Assembly: GCF_035982055.1 (NCBI RefSeq)
Contig: NZ_CP108427.1
Location: forward strand, 7,687,001-7,751,000
Length of the DNA stretch: 64,000 bases
Origin: Streptomyces sp. NBC_01288
GTDB lineage: Bacteria > Actinomycetota > Actinomycetes > Streptomycetales > Streptomycetaceae
Direction: 5' to 3'
Shown in pieces: positions 15,004 to 22,693 of this stretch (positions are counted from its first letter, which is position 1; each line of letters begins with the position of its first letter). The notes under the pieces were generated by a model. That model did not search any database, was not told the origin of the DNA, and saw only the letters and a program-made list of their open reading frames with translations. The translations under genes were made by a program, and so were the position numbers.

Positions 15004-15047
15004 CAGCACCGGCCCCGCAGCACACGCGGCGCTCCTCAGACACGAGC

Positions 15048-15082
15048 GAGGGGGTGACCACCGGACCGGTGGTCACCCCCTC
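15048..15082. terminator. bidirectional intrinsic terminator
   Basis: A 17-bp perfect stem has arms 15048-15064 and 15066-15082 (left arm GAGGGGGTGACCACCGG), with a very tight loop. It lies between the convergent DUF3040 and transglutaminase genes and should serve both strands. Confidence 0.8.
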
Positions 15083-15116
15083 CCGTGTGCCCTGCTCTCC
15101 TGCTCTGCCCTGCCCG

Positions 15117-17498
15117 CTAGCCCCGCTGTCCGGACGGCTTGCGCAGGGTCGGCCGTAGCGCTGCCGCCCGTGTCGTCACCGACGTCCACCAGGCCGACAG
15201 CATCCACACCACCCGGACGGTCGAGCGCGGGGCGACCAGTGCGCGCAGCCGTGTGGCGCGGCCGGACGTGTCCTGGAACCCGACGGCCACCTGGCGCACG
15301 TCCTTCGCGAGCCCCGCCGCGAGCTGCGGCCGAGGCGCGTACAGGACCTGCTCCACGGCGTCCGCCACGCGGTGCACCGAGGCGGCCGACGGCGGATCGA
15401 GATGCCCGAGTTCCACGATCCGCGCCGCCGCCCTGCGCGGAGTCAGCGACTCGTCGGGCGAGATCCCGAAGTCCCAGGCGGTATCGGTCAGTTCCTCCCA
15501 CACCGCCAGCGTGTGGACCGCCGCGTCCGCCTCCGTACGACCGTGCGCTCCCAGCCGTACGGAGCGCATCCGGGTCCGCCACAGCATCGGCGAGAACGGG
15601 ATCGTCAGCAGCAGGAGCGCGCCCAGGCCCAGCGCCACCAGCTGTACGTACGACCAGGGGCCGCGCGGGTCATCGCCCGTCGCGAGCGCCGGGGCCTGGC
15701 TCGTGCAGCCGTCCAGCTTCCGCAGCTGGGCCGTGCAGCTCTCGCTCGCCGAGGGGGCCGCGGAGGGCGCCGTGCTCGTCGAGGTCGAGGGGAGGGCCGG
15801 GTCCGGGACGTCGCTGCCGGGCGTGGTCGACTGGGTGTACGACGGCACCGAGCCCCGGTTCGGGGTCGGCTCGAAGCGGGTCCAGCCCACGCCCTCGAAG
15901 TACAGCTCGGGCCAGGCGTGCGCGTCCTTCAGGCCCACCGACACCGAGCCGTTGGCCTCCGGGGTGCCCGGCGCGAAGCCCACCGCGACCCGGGCCGGGA
16001 TGCCCAGGGTGCGGGCCATCGCCGCCATCGCGAAGGAGAAGTGGACGCAGAAACCCTGCTTGTCCTTGAGGAACTTGGCGATCGCGTCGCGGCCGGTGCC
16101 GACGTCCACCTGGGTGTCGTACTGGAAGCCGCCGGTCACCGCGAAGTAGTCCTGGAGCTTGACCGCCTGCTCGTAGTGACTGGTCGAGCCCGCGGTGACC
16201 TTGCGGGCGGTGTCGGCCACGACCGCCGGGAGCGACTTCGGCACCTTCGTGTACTGGTTCCGCAGGGCCGCCGACGGCTCCGGCGCCGTGGCCAGTTGCT
16301 CCGCGGTCGGCTGTACGTCGAGGCTGGTGACCTGGTAGGTCACCCCGCGGGTGTTCTGTCCGTGATCGCCGACGACCGTCATGCCCACCGGCTCGTAGCG
16401 CCAACTGCCGTCGATGCTCACGCCGCTGGGCGGGTACGGCATCGGCAGCCAGTCCTGGGCGTACCAGTCCGCGGCCGAGATCCGGGTCTTGATCTCCGAG
16501 CGCTTGATGTCGGCGCCGAGACCGGTCGGGGTGGGGAACGTGTTCGGCACACCCTGGATGTGCCGTTGGGACGGCTTCCAGGTGGTGCCGTCGAAGTCGT
16601 CCAGGGACACGATCCGCAGATACATGTCCGAGATGTCGTTCGTGTTGGTGCGCACGGACAGGACCTGGCGGTTCTCGTCCACGTTCAGGCTGTCGCGCAG
16701 CGAGACCAGCGGGTTGACCGCCGAGATCGTGCCGCCGCTTCCGTTGCCCGCGCCCACGCCGGTCCCGGCGGCGTCCAGCAGGCCGCCCGAGATGGTGGGC
16801 AGCGGCAGCAGGGCGATGGCCATCGCGACCGCGCCGATCCGGCGCCCGGTGCGGACGGGGGCGAGCGGGCCAGAGGAGTCCGAGCCCGGGGTGGTGCGGG
16901 GCGCCCCGCCGAAGACGCGGCCCCACTGGGCGAGCCGGTCCCGGCCCTCGGCCAGCAGCAGCATCAGATAGCCGGCCGCGGCGAGCAGGAACCACAGCCA
17001 GCTGACGCTGCTTTCGGACAATCCGGCGGCGACCGAGTACAGCGCGAGCAGTGGCAGTCCGGCCGGGGCCGCGCTGCGGAAGGTGACCGCGAGGGTGTCC
17101 ACCGCGAGGCCGATCACCAGGACACCGCCGATGAGCATCAGCCGGATGCCGTCGTGCAGCGGTGCCGGGATCGCGTACCGGGAGACGTCGTCGGAGCCCT
17201 GCTGGAGCAGGTCGGCGAAGTGCTGGAAGGCCTCGGGGCCCGGGACGAACCCGGCGAGGGCCTGCGCGTGCGCGAAGACCAGGGTCAGCATCAGCAGCGT
17301 GACCAGGGCCTGCGCCGCGACGGTCAGCGGCCGGGCCAGCGGCACCCGCCGGGTCGCCGCGCCCACGCCGGTCTGGATCGCCAGCATGAAGGCGGCCTGG
17401 ATGATCCAGGTCGCCGGGGACACCAGGGGGAGCATGGCGCAGGACGCCATCAGTGTGGCCACCCAGGCGCAGATCGCCAGTCGTGCCCGCCCGCTCAT
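15117..17498 (-). CDS. transglutaminase-like membrane protein (TgpA/DUF3488 type)
   Basis: 793 residues. About six N-terminal membrane helices are followed by a DUF3488 region and a transglutaminase-like core. The Cys (Q-G-F-C-V-H-F, about residue 479) and the His (K-D-A-H-A-W-P-E, about 526) are in place, with F-E-P-T-P beyond. A Ser/Thr/Pro-rich linker, one more membrane helix near 616 and a DUF4129-like cytoplasmic tail complete it. In other bacteria TgpA acts on the cell surface and can be essential. The start at 17498 overlaps the DUF58 stop (ATGA) with GGGAGGG upstream. It is the third gene of a MoxR-DUF58-TgpA operon. Confidence 0.92.
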   Translation of the reverse strand: MSGRARLAICAWVATLMASCAMLPLVSPATWIIQAAFMLAIQTGVGAATRRVPLARPLTVAAQALVTLLMLTLVFAHAQALAGFVPGPEAFQHFADLLQQGSDDVSRYAIPAPLHDGIRLMLIGGVLVIGLAVDTLAVTFRSAAPAGLPLLALYSVAAGLSESSVSWLWFLLAAAGYLMLLLAEGRDRLAQWGRVFGGAPRTTPGSDSSGPLAPVRTGRRIGAVAMAIALLPLPTISGGLLDAAGTGVGAGNGSGGTISAVNPLVSLRDSLNVDENRQVLSVRTNTNDISDMYLRIVSLDDFDGTTWKPSQRHIQGVPNTFPTPTGLGADIKRSEIKTRISAADWYAQDWLPMPYPPSGVSIDGSWRYEPVGMTVVGDHGQNTRGVTYQVTSLDVQPTAEQLATAPEPSAALRNQYTKVPKSLPAVVADTARKVTAGSTSHYEQAVKLQDYFAVTGGFQYDTQVDVGTGRDAIAKFLKDKQGFCVHFSFAMAAMARTLGIPARVAVGFAPGTPEANGSVSVGLKDAHAWPELYFEGVGWTRFEPTPNRGSVPSYTQSTTPGSDVPDPALPSTSTSTAPSAAPSASESCTAQLRKLDGCTSQAPALATGDDPRGPWSYVQLVALGLGALLLLTIPFSPMLWRTRMRSVRLGAHGRTEADAAVHTLAVWEELTDTAWDFGISPDESLTPRRAAARIVELGHLDPPSAASVHRVADAVEQVLYAPRPQLAAGLAKDVRQVAVGFQDTSGRATRLRALVAPRSTVRVVWMLSAWWTSVTTRAAALRPTLRKPSGQRG

Positions 17499-18850
17499 GC
17501 CCATCCCTCCCCGAGGCCGGTCGCGGTGATGCCGTTGCGCTCCCGGTCGGCCTGTTGCCACAGATCGGTCAGCGAGGCGCCACGCGGCACACCCACGGCG
17601 GTCCAGCCCGCGTCGCGCAGCAGCCGCAGCCGCTCATCGGGCTCGTCCCCGGCACCGGGGACACCGGTCGACTCACGCACCCAGCCGTCGCTGTCCAGCA
17701 CGAAGGCGAGGGCGCCCCCGCTGCGCTGGCGCATCCGCGCGACCACCGCCGCCTGTTCCTCGTCGAGGTCGCCGAAGAAGGCCACCAGCAGCCCTTCGTT
17801 CCCGCCGCGCAGAACGTCGTAGGCCCGGGACAGGCCCGAGCCGTCCGAGTGGTCGATCACCGCGAGGGTGTCCATCATCAGCCCGGCCGCGTCCGCCGAC
17901 TCCTGGCTCGCGCCCGCGAACCCGTCGGCGTCCTGGCCCGGCACCGAGTTGCCGGTGTCGCTCAACAGCCGTACGGAGAAGCCCCGTTCCAGCATGTGCA
18001 CCAGGACGGAGGCGGCGCCGGAGACGGCCCACTCGAAGGCCGAGTCCGGGCCCTGGCCCGCGAAGGCGATGCCCCGGGTGTCGAGCAGGACCGTGCAACG
18101 GGCGCGCTGCGGCTGCTCCTCGCGGCGCACCATCAGCTCGCCGTAGCGCGCGGTGGAGCGCCAGTGCACGCGGCGCAGGTCGTCGCCGTAGCGGTAACCG
18201 CGCGGGATCACGTCGTCCTCGCCCGCCAGGGCCAGCGAGCGGTTCCGGCCGTCGCCGTAGCCCTTGGCCTCGCCGCTGAGGCGGACCGGGGGGAGGGCCT
18301 CCACGCGCGGGATGACCGTGAGGGTGTCGAAGGTCGAGAAGGAGCGGGTCAGCTCGCACATCCCGAAGGGGTCCGTCAGACGGAGCTGGAGCGGGCCCAG
18401 GGGGTAGCGGCCGCGCAGGTCGGAGCGGACCCGGTAGGACACCTCGCGCCGGCCGCCCGCCTCGACCCGGTCCAGGACGAACCGGGGGCGCGGACCGAGC
18501 ACGTACGGCACCCGGTCCTGGAGCATCAGCAGGCCCGTGGGCAGCCGGGAGACGTTGTCCATCCGCAGATGGACGCGGGCCTCGCTGCCGGCGGGCACGC
18601 GCGCGGGGGAGAGCCGGCGGCTGCCGGCCACCCGGTAGCGGGTGCGGTAGAGCACGGTCGCGCAGACCAGGGGCAGCACCGCGAGCAGCAGCCCGACCCG
18701 GAGCAGATCGCTCTGCCCCAGGACGTACGCGCACACCGCGGCGGCGATACCGGCGGCCAGGAAGGAACGTCCACGGGTCGTCAGCCCGGCCAGGGCCGTA
18801 CGGACACCGCCCTTCTCGTCCCGGTCGGTCTCCGCCTCCCCGGTGGTCAT
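17495..18850 (-). CDS. DUF58 domain protein (MoxR-associated)
   Basis: 451 residues. Two short N-terminal membrane helices (about 26-60) precede a central DUF58 segment with the family signature D-D-L-R-R-V-H-W-R-S-T-A-R. A C-terminal half resembles a von Willebrand A-type fold. DUF58 proteins accompany MoxR AAA+ ATPases, which are thought to act as chaperones or maturation factors for them. The ATG shares its A with the moxR stop codon (TGATG), which implies translational coupling. Confidence 0.92.
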   Translation of the reverse strand: MTTGEAETDRDEKGGVRTALAGLTTRGRSFLAAGIAAAVCAYVLGQSDLLRVGLLLAVLPLVCATVLYRTRYRVAGSRRLSPARVPAGSEARVHLRMDNVSRLPTGLLMLQDRVPYVLGPRPRFVLDRVEAGGRREVSYRVRSDLRGRYPLGPLQLRLTDPFGMCELTRSFSTFDTLTVIPRVEALPPVRLSGEAKGYGDGRNRSLALAGEDDVIPRGYRYGDDLRRVHWRSTARYGELMVRREEQPQRARCTVLLDTRGIAFAGQGPDSAFEWAVSGAASVLVHMLERGFSVRLLSDTGNSVPGQDADGFAGASQESADAAGLMMDTLAVIDHSDGSGLSRAYDVLRGGNEGLLVAFFGDLDEEQAAVVARMRQRSGGALAFVLDSDGWVRESTGVPGAGDEPDERLRLLRDAGWTAVGVPRGASLTDLWQQADRERNGITATGLGEGWA

Positions 18851-19875
18851 CACAGCCTCCGGGGCTGCTGCTGCCCGTACGCCCCGAGACCCAGGCCGCT
18901 CTGCGGGGCCGGCGCCGCCGGCACGGGGGTGCGCTGGAGGATCTCCTGGACGACCTGCTCCGCCGTACGACGGTTCAGCTGGGCCTGCGCGGTGGGCAGC
19001 AGGCGGTGCGCCAGGACCGCGACCGCGAGCGCCTGGATGTCGTCCGGCAGCGCGTACTCACGGCCGCTCAGGGCGGCGGAGGCCTTCGCCGCGCGCAGCA
19101 GGTGCAGCGTCGCGCGCGGGGAGGCGCCGAGTCTGAGGTCGGGGTGGTTGCGGGTGGCGGAGACCAGGTCCACCGCGTACCTGCGCACCGGGTCGGCGAC
19201 ATGGACGCCGCGGACCGCCTCGACCAGCTTGACGATGTCGTGCGCGTGGGCCACGGGCTGGAGGTCGTCCAGCGGGCTCGCCCCGCCGTGGATGTCCAGC
19301 ATCTGCAACTCGGCCTCCGCGCTGGGATAGCCGATGGAGACCCGGGCCATGAAGCGGTCGCGCTGCGCCTCGGGCAGCGGATAGGTGCCCTCCATCTCGA
19401 CCGGGTTCTGCGTGGCGACCACCATGAAGGGGCTGGGCAGCGCGTAGGTCTGGCCGTCGATGGTGACCTGCCGCTCCTCCATGGACTCCAGGAGCGCGGA
19501 CTGGGTCTTCGGCGAGGCGCGGTTGATCTCGTCGCCGATCACGATCTGCGCGAAGATCGCGCCCGGTTTGAACTCGAAGTCCCGCTGCTGCTGGTCCCAG
19601 ATGGACACACCGGTGATGTCCGAGGGCAGCAGGTCGGGCGTGAACTGGATTCGCCGCACCGAACAGTCGATCGACCGCGCCAGCGCCTTGGCCAGCATTG
19701 TCTTGCCCACACCCGGAACGTCCTCGATCAGAAGATGTCCCTCGGCGAGCAGCACGGTCAGCGAAAGCCGTACGACCTCGGGCTTGCCCTCGATCACTCC
19801 TTCCACCGAACTGCGGACTTGCTCCACAGTGGCGGTCAGATCTGTAAGGCTCGCTCGATCGTCATAGGTCGTCAC
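18850..19875 (-). CDS. moxR: MoxR family AAA+ ATPase
   Basis: 341 residues. Walker A E-D-V-P-G-V-G-K-T (about 51-59), Walker B I-V-I-G-D-E-I-N-R-A (111-120) and A-T-Q-N-P sensor 1 match MoxR ATPases. These enzymes remodel or activate partner proteins, here presumably the DUF58 and transglutaminase products that follow in the operon. The GTG at 19875 is preferred over the longer reading frame because GAGGAGGG lies just upstream. The gene precedes the dcw cluster, on the opposite strand. Confidence 0.94.
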   Translation of the reverse strand: MTTYDDRASLTDLTATVEQVRSSVEGVIEGKPEVVRLSLTVLLAEGHLLIEDVPGVGKTMLAKALARSIDCSVRRIQFTPDLLPSDITGVSIWDQQQRDFEFKPGAIFAQIVIGDEINRASPKTQSALLESMEERQVTIDGQTYALPSPFMVVATQNPVEMEGTYPLPEAQRDRFMARVSIGYPSAEAELQMLDIHGGASPLDDLQPVAHAHDIVKLVEAVRGVHVADPVRRYAVDLVSATRNHPDLRLGASPRATLHLLRAAKASAALSGREYALPDDIQALAVAVLAHRLLPTAQAQLNRRTAEQVVQEILQRTPVPAAPAPQSGLGLGAYGQQQPRRL

Positions 19876-20111
19876 CCGGCCCTCCTCGGCCCGTTCTTTC
19901 CATGGGCCGGCGCACGCACTGCGGACCGGCCCACCCCGAAACACGGACGGCACGCGGGAAAAGTTCCGCGTGACGCCACACCCGCATTCTTGTTGCCGTT
20001 ACCGGTTCGTGTCACTCGCCTGTGGACAACTGCCTTCGCTTTGTCGGGTCTTACGACCTTTTGGGCGGTCCGAGGGGCGAACTTTTCGAAGTTTCGGGGC
20101 GGGCGGGTGCG

Positions 20112-20660
20112 TCAGGCGGGGTCGATCTCGCGCAGCAGACCCGACTTCACGTCGAAGACGAAGCCGCGCACATCATCAGTGTGCAGCAGGAACGGCGAGG
20201 TACGCACACGCTGCATGGACTGCCGTACGTCCTGCTCGACGTCCCGGAAGGCCTCCACCGCCCAGGCGGGGCGCTGGCCGACCTCCATCTCCAGGTCGTG
20301 CCGGAACTCCTCGGTGAGGGACTCCAGGCCGCAGCCGGTGTGGTGGATGAGCACGACACTGCGGGTGCCGAGCGCCCGCTGGCTGATGGTGAGGGAGCGG
20401 ATCGCGTCATCGGTGACCACACCGCCCGCGTTGCGGATCGTGTGGCAGTCGCCCAGTTCCAGACCGAGCGCGGCGTGCAGGTCGAGACGCGCGTCCATGC
20501 AGGCCACCACGGCCACCTGTAGGACGGGACGGGCGTCCATCCCGGGATCGGTGAAGGCGGCGGCGTATCGCGCGTTGGCCTCGACGAGGCGGTCCGTCAC
20601 GGTCCCGCCGTCGGCTATGGCGCCTTCGGACTCTGTGGGTACGGATGCGGAGGTCGTCAT
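20112..20660 (-). CDS. beta-class carbonic anhydrase
   Basis: 182 residues. Zinc and catalytic residues of the beta class are present as C54-x-D56-x-R58 (A-C-M-D-A-R) and H107-x2-C110 (I-H-H-T-G-C). The conserved I-R-N-A-G-G lies between them. It interconverts CO2 and bicarbonate, supplying carboxylating enzymes. The ATG at 20660 is chosen because TACCGT lies exactly 7 nt upstream, as for a leaderless mRNA; an earlier ATG near 20723 would only add an atypical extension. It is divergent from the dcw cluster. Confidence 0.92.
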   Translation of the reverse strand: MTTSASVPTESEGAIADGGTVTDRLVEANARYAAAFTDPGMDARPVLQVAVVACMDARLDLHAALGLELGDCHTIRNAGGVVTDDAIRSLTISQRALGTRSVVLIHHTGCGLESLTEEFRHDLEMEVGQRPAWAVEAFRDVEQDVRQSMQRVRTSPFLLHTDDVRGFVFDVKSGLLREIDPA

Positions 20661-21091
20661 ACCTATGACGGTACTGGTCACCGGCGGTGCGGTCTTGGTG
20701 CGGGACGGGAAAAAGAGCGTCATTGCGTCCTCTTGTGAGGTAACCCACACGGGTGGCGGTGGTGCACCCGTCCGGGTGATTCTTCCCGTTTTGACGCATC
20801 GCACGCACCCGGGCCCGCGACGCGCAGGCCGGTTGATTGACCGTGAGACAGCGTGGACTAAAGTTGCGCGAAGCGGGAGGCGAGGCTCTCCCTGCTGGAC
20901 ATTTCCCGGAGACCCCGGCGACTTTCCGGATTCTCCCCCAGCTTGAACGACACGTGCGCGGCGCGTACGTACGGCTCGGCCTCCTCCCGCTCCCGGTCGG
21001 CTGACGCTTCCGGCGCCGGCAGGCCTCCTCTTCATTGGCGGGCGGGGACCCGGCGGTGCGTACGGCTCCGTGCCGGATCTGAGAGGGCCCC
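20661..21091 (+). other. intergenic control region ahead of the dcw cluster
   Basis: This 431-bp gap separates the divergent carbonic anhydrase and rsmH. It holds the leaderless promoter of the former and the strong dcw promoter (20837-20864). It also has an inverted repeat, ACGGGTG with CACCCGT, around 20747-20770, and a roughly 220-nt untranslated leader before rsmH. No mraZ gene is present, although mraZ starts the cluster in many other bacteria. Confidence 0.65.
20837..20864 (+). promoter_or_regulatory. predicted main dcw promoter
   Basis: TTGACC (20837-20842), a 16-bp spacer and TAAAGT (20859-20864) form one of the best housekeeping-type promoters in the window. Transcription would start near 20871 and run through rsmH into ftsL and the mur genes. 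Confidence 0.65.
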
Positions 21092-22048
21092 TTGAGCCAG
21101 AGTCGACACGTCCCGGTGATGCTCCAGCGGTGCCTGGACATGTTGGCCCCCGCGCTGGAGCGGCCGGGCGCGGTGGTCGTCGACTGCACGCTCGGCCTCG
21201 GTGGGCACAGCGAGGCCCTGCTGACCCGGTTCCCCGAGGCCCGCCTCGTCGCCCTCGACCGCGACAAGGAGGCCCTGCGCCTCTCCGGCGAGCGCCTCGC
21301 CCCCTTCGGGGACAGGGCGACCCTCGTGCACGCGGTCTACGACGAGTTGCCCGACGTACTGGAGCGGCTCGGCCTCGCGCGCGTGGAGGGCGTTCTGTTC
21401 GACCTCGGCGTCTCCTCCATGCAGCTCGACGAGGCCGACCGCGGCTTCGCCTACGCCCAGGACGCGCCCCTCGACATGCGCATGGACCAGACGACCGGCA
21501 TCAGCGCGGCCGAGGTCCTCAACACCTACGCGCCCGGTGAACTCGTCCGGATCCTGCGGGCGTACGGCGAGGAGAAGCAGGCCAAGCGGATCGTCTCCGC
21601 GGTCGTCCGGGAGCGCGACAAGGAGCCGTTCAGCAACAGCGCGCGGCTCGTCGAGCTGATCCGCGACTCGCTGCCGCAGGCCGCCAAGCGCACCGGAGGC
21701 AACCCGGCCAAGCGCACCTTCCAGGCGCTGCGCATCGAGGTCAACGGCGAACTGTCCGTCCTGGAGGCCGCGATCCCCGCCGCCGTGAAGTCCCTTGCCG
21801 TGGGCGGCCGGATCGCCGTCCTGTCGTACCACTCGCTCGAAGACCGCCTGGTCAAGCAGGTGTTCGCGGCCGGCGCCGCCAACACCGCGCCTCCTGGGCT
21901 GCCTGTCGTGCCCGAGCAGTACCAGCCCCGGCTCAAGCTCCTGACGCGCGGTGCCGAACTTCCCACCGAGGAAGAGGTCGCCGAGAACCGGCGGGCGGCA
22001 CCCGCGCGGCTGCGGGGGGCCGAGCGCATCAGGGAGGACATCGGGTGA
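21092..22048 (+). CDS. rsmH: 16S rRNA (cytosine1402-N4)-methyltransferase
   Basis: 318 residues, the usual RsmH (MraW) length. Signatures are H-V-P-V-M-L near the start, D-C-T-L-G-L-G-G-H-S (SAM motif, about 30-39), L-D-R-D-K, F-D-L-G-V-S-S-M-Q-L-D, the R-M-D loop and the Y-H-S-L-E-D-R motif near the end. It methylates C1402 in the ribosomal P site and opens the dcw cluster in most bacteria. It begins with a rare TTG, supported by GAGAGGG upstream and by the family N-terminus starting there. Confidence 0.96.
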   Translation: MSQSRHVPVMLQRCLDMLAPALERPGAVVVDCTLGLGGHSEALLTRFPEARLVALDRDKEALRLSGERLAPFGDRATLVHAVYDELPDVLERLGLARVEGVLFDLGVSSMQLDEADRGFAYAQDAPLDMRMDQTTGISAAEVLNTYAPGELVRILRAYGEEKQAKRIVSAVVRERDKEPFSNSARLVELIRDSLPQAAKRTGGNPAKRTFQALRIEVNGELSVLEAAIPAAVKSLAVGGRIAVLSYHSLEDRLVKQVFAAGAANTAPPGLPVVPEQYQPRLKLLTRGAELPTEEEVAENRRAAPARLRGAERIREDIG

Positions 22049-22093
22049 GTACGTACCAAGTCGGTGCGGGGTGTTGGGGTGCGGGGTGCGTGA

Positions 22094-22693
22094 GTGAGTA
22101 GGAAACCCGAACTGAGGGGCAGGGCCGCCCGACTCGCGCGGCTCTTCCCCACCGGTCCCGCGCAGTCGGGCGGGATCCAGGCGGCCCGGACCCCGTTCGT
22201 CCTCCTTGTCGTGCTGCTTCTCGGCGGCGGCCTGATCGCGCTGCTCGTGCTGAACTCCGCGCTCAGCGAAGGGCAGTTCAAGCTGGACGACCTCCAGAAG
22301 CAGACGAAGAGCCTCACTGACGAGGAGCAGGCCCTCCAGCGGGACGTCGACGCCTACTCCGCCCCCGACGCCCTCCAGCGCCGCGCCCACGAGCTGGGCA
22401 TGGTGCCCGGCGGGGACCCCGCCTTCCTCGACCCGAACGGCACCGTGAAGGGTGTCCCGGAGCAGGCCGCCGCGAAGACCGTGAGCACACCGGCGGTCCT
22501 CGCACCCGAAGCACTCGTCAGCAGGCCGAGCCCGAGCCCCAGTTCGAGCCCGGGCCCCACGTCCGTCGTACCGGCACCGGCCCCCGCGGCCACCCCCGTC
22601 GCGACCCGGCCCGCACAGACATCCACCGCGCGGTCCGCTACAACCCAGACCTCCACAGCACAGTCCTCCACCCCGACAACCCCCGGCAGGTGA
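22094..22693 (+). CDS. ftsL: cell division protein FtsL
   Basis: 199 residues in bitopic layout: a short basic cytoplasmic N-terminus, one membrane helix (T-P-F-V-L-L-V-V-L-L-L-G-G-G-L, about 33-52), then a short coiled coil with L-x6-L spacing. A long Pro/Ser/Thr/Ala-rich tail follows, typical of actinobacterial FtsL. FtsL helps assemble and activate the FtsW-FtsI septal synthase. The GTG at 22094 lies 45 bp after rsmH, and the stop overlaps the ftsI start. The GC-rich repeat GGGTGNGG just upstream contains a weak ribosome-binding site. Confidence 0.9.
   Translation: MSRKPELRGRAARLARLFPTGPAQSGGIQAARTPFVLLVVLLLGGGLIALLVLNSALSEGQFKLDDLQKQTKSLTDEEQALQRDVDAYSAPDALQRRAHELGMVPGGDPAFLDPNGTVKGVPEQAAAKTVSTPAVLAPEALVSRPSPSPSSSPGPTSVVPAPAPAATPVATRPAQTSTARSATTQTSTAQSSTPTTPGR

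Noticed and set aside
15139..17822. Long plus-strand ORFs opposite the transglutaminase and DUF58 genes
   Set aside because: They are Arg/Gly/Ala-rich antisense frames that arise from third-position GC bias; the minus-strand genes show clear domains.
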